From Mediterranea sp. An20 (GTDB lineage Bacteria > Bacteroidota > Bacteroidia > Bacteroidales > Bacteroidaceae): a stretch of DNA of 64,000 bases. The notes beneath the pieces were generated by a model that was given only the letters and a program-made list of their open reading frames with translations, was not told the DNA's origin and did no database searches. Shown here in pieces: positions 60,180 to 64,000 of this stretch (position 1 is the stretch's first letter; each line of letters starts with the position of its first letter). The stretch covers positions 1 through 64,000 of the forward strand of contig NZ_NFJV01000012.1 in NCBI RefSeq assembly GCF_002160055.1, read 5' to 3'. The translations under genes were made by a program, and so were the position numbers.

Positions 60180-60572
60180 TCAGTATTTTCTCGATAGGAT
60201 TTCTCCCCAGATGATGGCCCGGCGTGCTTCTTCGACCGACTGGATGCGGAAATCCTCGTCTCCGGCTTTTTCTTGCAGAGAAGGTGCCTTGTCAGACTTT
60301 TCGGGTTGCCTTGTCCTTGTGGTGCGTTGTCCTTCGGGGTTCAGCATGGGGCGCGGTCTGGGAGCCGGTTTCGGTTCGGGAGCCGGTCCCTGGGGTATAT
60401 AGCCGCCATAGGTATGGTCTTCCTTCTCAGGGTGGGGCAGCGGAGAGGCTTCGTCGGGCAGGGGTACAGCAGGTTGTTGCGGCGCTTTTTTCTGCGCTTC
60501 TTTCCGGACTTGCCGTATGAATGCCACCACCAATACGGCTGCCACCAGCAGGAACTTCAAAACGTCTTCCAT
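60180..60572 (-). CDS. Small proline-rich membrane-anchored protein, function unknown
   Basis: 130 residues from ATG 60572. One N-terminal helix (VLKFLLVAAVLVVAFI) is followed by a basic segment, a long Pro/Glu/Lys-rich linker (PLPDEASPLPHPEKEDHTYGG..PAPEPKPAPRPRP) and a short conserved-looking C-terminal patch (DFRIQSVEEARRAIIWGEILSRKY). A TTG-started version is excluded by the -7 box at 60597-60604. The C-terminal patch resembles the end of several Bacteroides proteins of unknown function. Confidence 0.75.
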   Translation of the reverse strand: MEDVLKFLLVAAVLVVAFIRQVRKEAQKKAPQQPAVPLPDEASPLPHPEKEDHTYGGYIPQGPAPEPKPAPRPRPMLNPEGQRTTRTRQPEKSDKAPSLQEKAGDEDFRIQSVEEARRAIIWGEILSRKY

Positions 60573-60596
60573 AAGGTCGGGATATGATTTATCGCC

Positions 60597-60604
60597 CAAA
60601 GTTA
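60597..60604 (-). promoter_or_regulatory. -7 element (TAACTTTG) of the proline-rich protein gene
   Basis: Lies 24-32 bp before ATG 60572 on the minus strand; sets the start codon. Confidence 0.5.
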
Positions 60605-60723
60605 AGAATATTATCCGGATAAACTAAGAGATGCAAAGTAAAATTTGAGTATTTGCCTCAGGAAAAGAGGTAAAAAGAGGGAAGACAAGTTGGGCGGGCA
60701 GATGGCAGGGGCTGCATTCGCAT

Positions 60724-60750
60724 AAAAAAAGGGCAGCTTCACAGCTCCCC
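60724..60750 (-). terminator. Terminator-like hairpin with T-run on the minus strand
   Basis: Minus-strand reading gives GGGGAGCTGTGAAGCTGCCC (60731-60750; 7 pairs plus) followed by seven T (60724-60730). No gene precedes it on that strand up to the miaB promoter, so it may end an unannotated small RNA (see finding). Confidence 0.6.
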
Positions 60751-60990
60751 TTAATCTTTTTAACCTAAACCTTAACTATGAAAAAATCTAATGTTTCTTT
60801 CGGGGGACAAATGTCCGAAATAATTTGCTTTATACCAAATTAACGAAAGAATAATATTTTACTGTTAACATAATTTAAAGTATTGCTCGCGTAAAAGGCT
60901 TTTTTGCCTGGATTAATGATACATAGCTAATGTTGAACAACAACGGATGTCATAGAACTTTAAGCGTTTTTTGAGGATTCCGTCTCTTCA
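60751..60990 (-). ncRNA. Possible small RNA on the minus strand, ending at 60724
   Basis: The 240-bp gap is gene-free, AT-rich and ends in a good minus-strand terminator. It contains a small hairpin AGGC/GCCT near 60897-60912 and a G/C palindromic patch GGGGGACAAATGTCC (60806-60821). On the plus strand an ATG at 60778 opens a 21-codon frame, which is not convincing. Promoter not identified. Confidence 0.25.
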
Positions 60991-61005
60991 TTGCCTGCAA
61001 ACCCG

Positions 61006-61013
61006 TATCTTTG
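61006..61013 (+). promoter_or_regulatory. -7 element (TATCTTTG) of miaB
   Basis: The box ends 26 bp before ATG 61040 and makes the longer frame starting at 60971 untenable. Confidence 0.6.
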
Positions 61014-61039
61014 CAAGCGGATTTTATAACGAACTGTTT

Positions 61040-62422
61040 ATGGAAAAAGAACTGACGGGAACGGACTTTAAATCCGTAACCGACGGTGGCAACAAGAAGT
61101 TGTACATCGAGACTTACGGCTGCCAGATGAACGTGGCCGACAGCGAGGTGATTGCCTCAGTGATGAAAATGGCAGGCTACGACACGGCCCAGAGTGTAGA
61201 CGAGGCGGATGCCGTCTTTCTGAACACCTGCTCCGTGCGCGACAATGCCGAGCAGAAAATACTGAACCGCCTGGAGGCGTTGCGTGCCTTGCGGAAAAAA
61301 CACCCCGGACTCATCGTAGGTGTGGTGGGCTGCATGGCCGAGCGTGTGAAGGACGAACTGATTGAGCATCACGGTGTAAACCTGGTGGCGGGACCGGATG
61401 CCTATCTGTCGTTGCCCGACCTGATGGCCGCCGCCGAGGCAGGAGAACGTGCCATCAACGTGGAGCTGTCTGCCACGGAAACCTACCGCGATGTGGTGCC
61501 CCTGCATCCGGGTGCCAACCGGGTGTCGGGTTTCGTATCTATCATGCGCGGCTGCAACAATTTCTGCACTTATTGCATCGTGCCTTATACCCGCGGGCGG
61601 GAGCGTAGCCGCGATGTGGAAAGCATTTTGCGCGAGGCACGCGATTTGCAGGAGAAAGGCTTCCATGAAGTCACCCTGCTGGGACAAAACGTCAACTCCT
61701 ACCGTTTCGCCCATCCGGACGGTACGGTGGTAACCTTTCCCGAACTGTTGCGCACCGTGGCGCGTGCCGTACCTGCGATGCGTGTGCGCTTCACCACTTC
61801 CCACCCCAAGGATATGAGCGACGAGACGCTGCACGTCATTGCCGATGAGCCCAACGTGTGCCGTCACATCCACTTGCCGGTGCAGAGCGGGAGCAGCCGC
61901 ATTTTGAAGCTGATGAACCGCAAGTACGATCGCGAGTGGTATCTGGAGCGTGTGGCAGCCATCCGCCGCATCATCCCCGACTGCGGCTTGAGCACGGACA
62001 TATTCTGTGGTTTCCCCGGCGAGACGGAAGAAGACCACCGCTTGTCGCTGTCGCTGATGGAAGAATGCCGCTACGATTCGGCTTTTATGTTCAAATATTC
62101 CGAGCGTCCCGGCACATACGCTTCCAAACACCTGCCCGACGATGTGCCCGAGGAGGTGAAAATCCGTCGCCTGAACGAAATCATAGCCTTGCAGAACCGT
62201 CTTTCTGCCGAAGCCAACGCCCGCCAGGTAGGCCACACCTTCGAAGTGCTGGTAGAGGGCGTTTCCAAGCGCAGCCGCGAGCAGCTGTTCGGCCGCACGG
62301 AGCAGAACCGGGTGGTGGTGTTCGACCGTGGCGGGCATCGTATCGGCGACCGTGTCTTAGTGAAGATAACGGAAAGCAGTTCGGCGACGCTGAAGGGCGT
62401 GGAAGTGGACAAGGCCGATTGA
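61040..62422 (+). CDS. miaB: tRNA-2-methylthio-N6-dimethylallyladenosine synthase
   Basis: 460 residues. Methylthiotransferase acting on i6A37 of tRNAs. N-terminal UPF0004 domain with Cys-28 (ETYGCQMN), Cys-64 (LNTCSVRD) and Cys-98 (VVGCMAER) binding the auxiliary cluster; radical SAM cluster Cys-172, 176 and 179 in CNNFCTYCIVPYTRG; SPASM-free C-terminal TRAM domain (VGHTFEVLVEGVSKRS..RVLVKI). Start fixed by the -7 box. Followed by a strong terminator. Confidence 0.97.
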   Translation: MEKELTGTDFKSVTDGGNKKLYIETYGCQMNVADSEVIASVMKMAGYDTAQSVDEADAVFLNTCSVRDNAEQKILNRLEALRALRKKHPGLIVGVVGCMAERVKDELIEHHGVNLVAGPDAYLSLPDLMAAAEAGERAINVELSATETYRDVVPLHPGANRVSGFVSIMRGCNNFCTYCIVPYTRGRERSRDVESILREARDLQEKGFHEVTLLGQNVNSYRFAHPDGTVVTFPELLRTVARAVPAMRVRFTTSHPKDMSDETLHVIADEPNVCRHIHLPVQSGSSRILKLMNRKYDREWYLERVAAIRRIIPDCGLSTDIFCGFPGETEEDHRLSLSLMEECRYDSAFMFKYSERPGTYASKHLPDDVPEEVKIRRLNEIIALQNRLSAEANARQVGHTFEVLVEGVSKRSREQLFGRTEQNRVVVFDRGGHRIGDRVLVKITESSSATLKGVEVDKAD

Positions 62423-62537
62423 ATGAATTTACAGCCTTCCGTTTGAGAAGCGGGCGCTCATCTTCGTCTGAAGTATGAGTCCGGCAAGTGCCCTCACGCT
62501 CTCCGGTTGGTGTCCAAGTGCTGATGCAGATATTATG

Positions 62538-62581
62538 GCCGTGAAGGATAGTGCTTTCGCATATCTTTCACGGCTTTATTG
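62538..62581 (+). terminator. Terminator of miaB
   Basis: GCCGTGAAGGATA (62538-62550) pairs with TATCTTTCACGGC (62562-62574), one G-T pair, loop 11, followed by TTTATTG. Confidence 0.8.
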
Positions 62582-62613
62582 TGTCTGTTATTTTCTTCTT
62601 ATATAGATGCTTC

Positions 62614-62657
62614 CTGCTTCAAAGCGCTAAGGCGTCTGCTTCCAAGCGCTAAGGCGT
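62614..62657. repeat. 22-bp tandem repeat (two units)
   Basis: CTGCTTC(A/C)AAGCGCTAAGGC-type units at 62614-62635 and 62636-62657 differ by one base. A short AAGAA/TTCTT pair flanks them. The remaining part of the 62423-62857 gap holds only the miaB terminator; TATCTTGC near 62796 may be a weak -7 box. Confidence 0.6.
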
Positions 62658-62857
62658 TGGCTTCTTAGGTATAAGAAAGAACCTGTGTCTATCTGTTGTA
62701 TCCGTGGCATGATAAAAAGAGTTTCCCCGGTTAAATCTCCTTAACAAACTCCCGATTATTCGCATTTTATTTATTACTTTGCGCCAAATTTGGGTATCTT
62801 GCGGCTTTACGCCTCGGGCGGAGGCCGCAACATGTTTTTTCTGAGCCGATACGTTGG

Positions 62858-63763
62858 ATGAATAAAGTCACTATAAAAGCCTGTCCGCTGTGCGGAGGCA
62901 CGCAATTGGAGCACACTTTGACGTGTGTGGACCACTATGCTTCGGGCGAGGCATTCCACCTGTGCCGTTGCAGCGCGTGCGGCTTCCTCTTCACGCAGGA
63001 TTTTCCCGCGGAAGCGGAGATAGGACGCTATTACGAAACCCCTGACTACATTTCACATTCGGATACCCGCAAGGGACTGGTCAACACGCTCTACCATTGG
63101 GTGCGTACTGTCATGCTGGGCCGCAAGGCGCGGCTGGTGATGAACGAGGCACACCGGCGGAGGGGACGCCTGCTGGACATCGGAACGGGCACGGGCTATT
63201 TTGCCCATGCCATGGACGAGCGGGGCTGGCGGGTGGATGCCATCGAGAAGAATGCGCAGGCACGGGCGTTCGCCAAGGAACATTTCGGCCTGGAGGTGCT
63301 GCCCGACGATGCGTGGGCTTCCTTGCAGGAGGGGGCGTATGACGTCATCACGCTTTGGCATGTAATGGAGCACCTCGAACATCTGAACGATACGTGGGAA
63401 CGACTTTACCGCCTCTTGTCGCCCAAAGGCGTGCTCATTGTGGCAGTGCCCAACTGCTCGTCGTTTGATGCGCACAAATATGGAGGCCAGTGGGCGGCTT
63501 ACGACGTGCCGCGCCACTTGTGGCACTTCACGCCGGGCACCATGCAGCAGTTTGGTGCCAAACACGGTTTTATTCTGGCAGAGCGGCATCCCATGCCGTT
63601 TGATGCGTTTTACGTGTCGATGCTGACCGAGAAATACATGCACCACAATCTGCCTTTCGTGCGCGGCTTGCTGACGGGTACACTGGCATGGTTCAGCGCC
63701 CTGGTGCGCAAAGACCGCAGCAGTTCGCTGATTTATGTGTTCAGAAAAAAACAGAGCCGTTGA
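62858..63763 (+). CDS. Zinc-ribbon class I SAM-dependent methyltransferase
   Basis: 301 residues. N-terminal zinc-binding knuckles CPLCGG (Cys-9/12) and CRCSACG (Cys 36/38/41). Methyltransferase core: motif I LLDIGTGTGYFAHAM, acidic end VDAIEKNAQ, and DVITLWHVMEHLEH (motif IV region), PNCSSFDAHKYGGQWAAYDVPRHLWHFTP. This layout is typical of glycan/natural-product and lipid methyltransferases of the Methyltransf_23 kind. Substrate unknown. FtsX follows after 12 bp, so both share a transcript. Confidence 0.88.
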   Translation: MNKVTIKACPLCGGTQLEHTLTCVDHYASGEAFHLCRCSACGFLFTQDFPAEAEIGRYYETPDYISHSDTRKGLVNTLYHWVRTVMLGRKARLVMNEAHRRRGRLLDIGTGTGYFAHAMDERGWRVDAIEKNAQARAFAKEHFGLEVLPDDAWASLQEGAYDVITLWHVMEHLEHLNDTWERLYRLLSPKGVLIVAVPNCSSFDAHKYGGQWAAYDVPRHLWHFTPGTMQQFGAKHGFILAERHPMPFDAFYVSMLTEKYMHHNLPFVRGLLTGTLAWFSALVRKDRSSSLIYVFRKKQSR

Positions 63764-63775
63764 GCGGAGATGCGT

Positions 63776-64000
63776 ATGAAGAAGAAAGAACAAGGACACA
63801 GCACGGTTTCACTGTTTGACATGCAGTTTGTGACGGCTACCATCAGCACGACGCTGGTGTTGCTGCTGCTGGGCATGGTGTTGTTTTTTGTGTTGACAGC
63901 CCATAATCTTTCGGTCTACGTGCGCGAGAACATCAGTTTCTCGTTAGTGCTGGACGATGGAGTGACAGACCGCGAAGTGCTGCGTCTGCAACGCGCTTTG
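63776..64000 (+). CDS. ftsX: Cell division protein FtsX, N-terminal part (cut by window edge)
   Basis: 75 codons before the edge. Start at ATG 63776 with GGAG 6 bases upstream (ATG 63770 is in frame too). The short cytoplasmic part (KKKEQGHSTVSLFDMQFVTATI) leads into the first helix (TTLVLLLLGMVLFFVLTAHNL) and then SVYVRENISFSLVLDDGVTDREV, the start of the periplasmic domain that activates peptidoglycan hydrolases. It matches the N-terminus of Bacteroidetes FtsX. Confidence 0.88.
   Translation, partial: MKKKEQGHSTVSLFDMQFVTATISTTLVLLLLGMVLFFVLTAHNLSVYVRENISFSLVLDDGVTDREVLRLQRAL

Noticed and set aside
61157..62338. 393-codon frame antisense to miaB
   Set aside because: Shadow frame of miaB.
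1..64000. tRNA or rRNA genes
   Set aside because: No T-loop signature with matching acceptor stem and no rRNA sequence was recognised in any gap.

Overview
The window looks like a chromosomal segment of a Bacteroides/Phocaeicola-type gut bacterium. The signs are many -7 elements of the Bacteroidetes form TAnnTTTG (often with TTTG about 19-20 bp upstream), lipoprotein and SusC-like surface proteins, DUF families typical of Bacteroidales (DUF4221, DUF4294, DUF5690), and several exo-glycosidases suited to fucosylated and GlcNAc-rich host glycans. No tRNA, rRNA or CRISPR array was seen. Layout, left to right: 1-4.4 kb holds a partial TPR lipoprotein, a 194-bp inverted-repeat element inserted just downstream of a promoter, and a double-domain GH29 fucosidase gene broken by a frameshift. 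4.9-8.7 kb is an acquired island with two SMR/Gdx-type transporters, a Nim-type nitroimidazole-resistance homologue, two paralogous structured repeats and a CTn-type tyrosine integrase. 9-11 kb is an exported-peptide/thioredoxin-like/beta-propeller lipoprotein operon. 11.4-16.3 kb has nadB, a MATE pump and a small-membrane-protein operon with an M48 protease. 16.6-22.9 kb is a glycan-degradation cluster (GH29, GH3, GH89).

23.8-30.6 kb is the most distinctive part: an apparently complete RiPP locus made of an outer-membrane TonB-type receptor, a Gly-Gly leader peptide whose core is a strict 10-residue CxCxC repeat (11 Cys), a radical SAM/SPASM maturase, a C39-peptidase ABC exporter and a 46-residue membrane ORF that looks like the stump of the HlyD partner. 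A hairpin sits between precursor and maturase. 

30.7-39.1 kb is housekeeping: leuS, rdgB, nadA, a SpoU methyltransferase and two YitT-type membrane proteins, with a second copy of the 194-bp element. Between nadA and the second YitT gene lie AT-rich spacers with DnaA-box-like sites and many TTATTAAC motifs; base asymmetry of the top strand appears to switch here (A/C-rich to T/G-rich), so this is a candidate chromosomal replication origin. 39.3-50.9 kb contains a DUF4294 protein, a GH29 lipoprotein, an HHH outer-membrane protein, a radical SAM protein, an HxlR-controlled remnant locus, lpdA, a TlpA-like protein and a PBP4-type peptidase. 

50.9-55.5 kb is a four-gene operon (transporter, DAO-type flavoenzyme, EtfB, ferredoxin-EtfA) that reads as an ETF-coupled catabolic module of unknown substrate. 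56-64 kb has a GH84 hexosaminidase, an acetyl-CoA hydrolase/transferase family protein, miaB, a zinc-ribbon methyltransferase and the start of ftsX. Degenerate tandem arrays of 22-bp period recur in four intergenic gaps.
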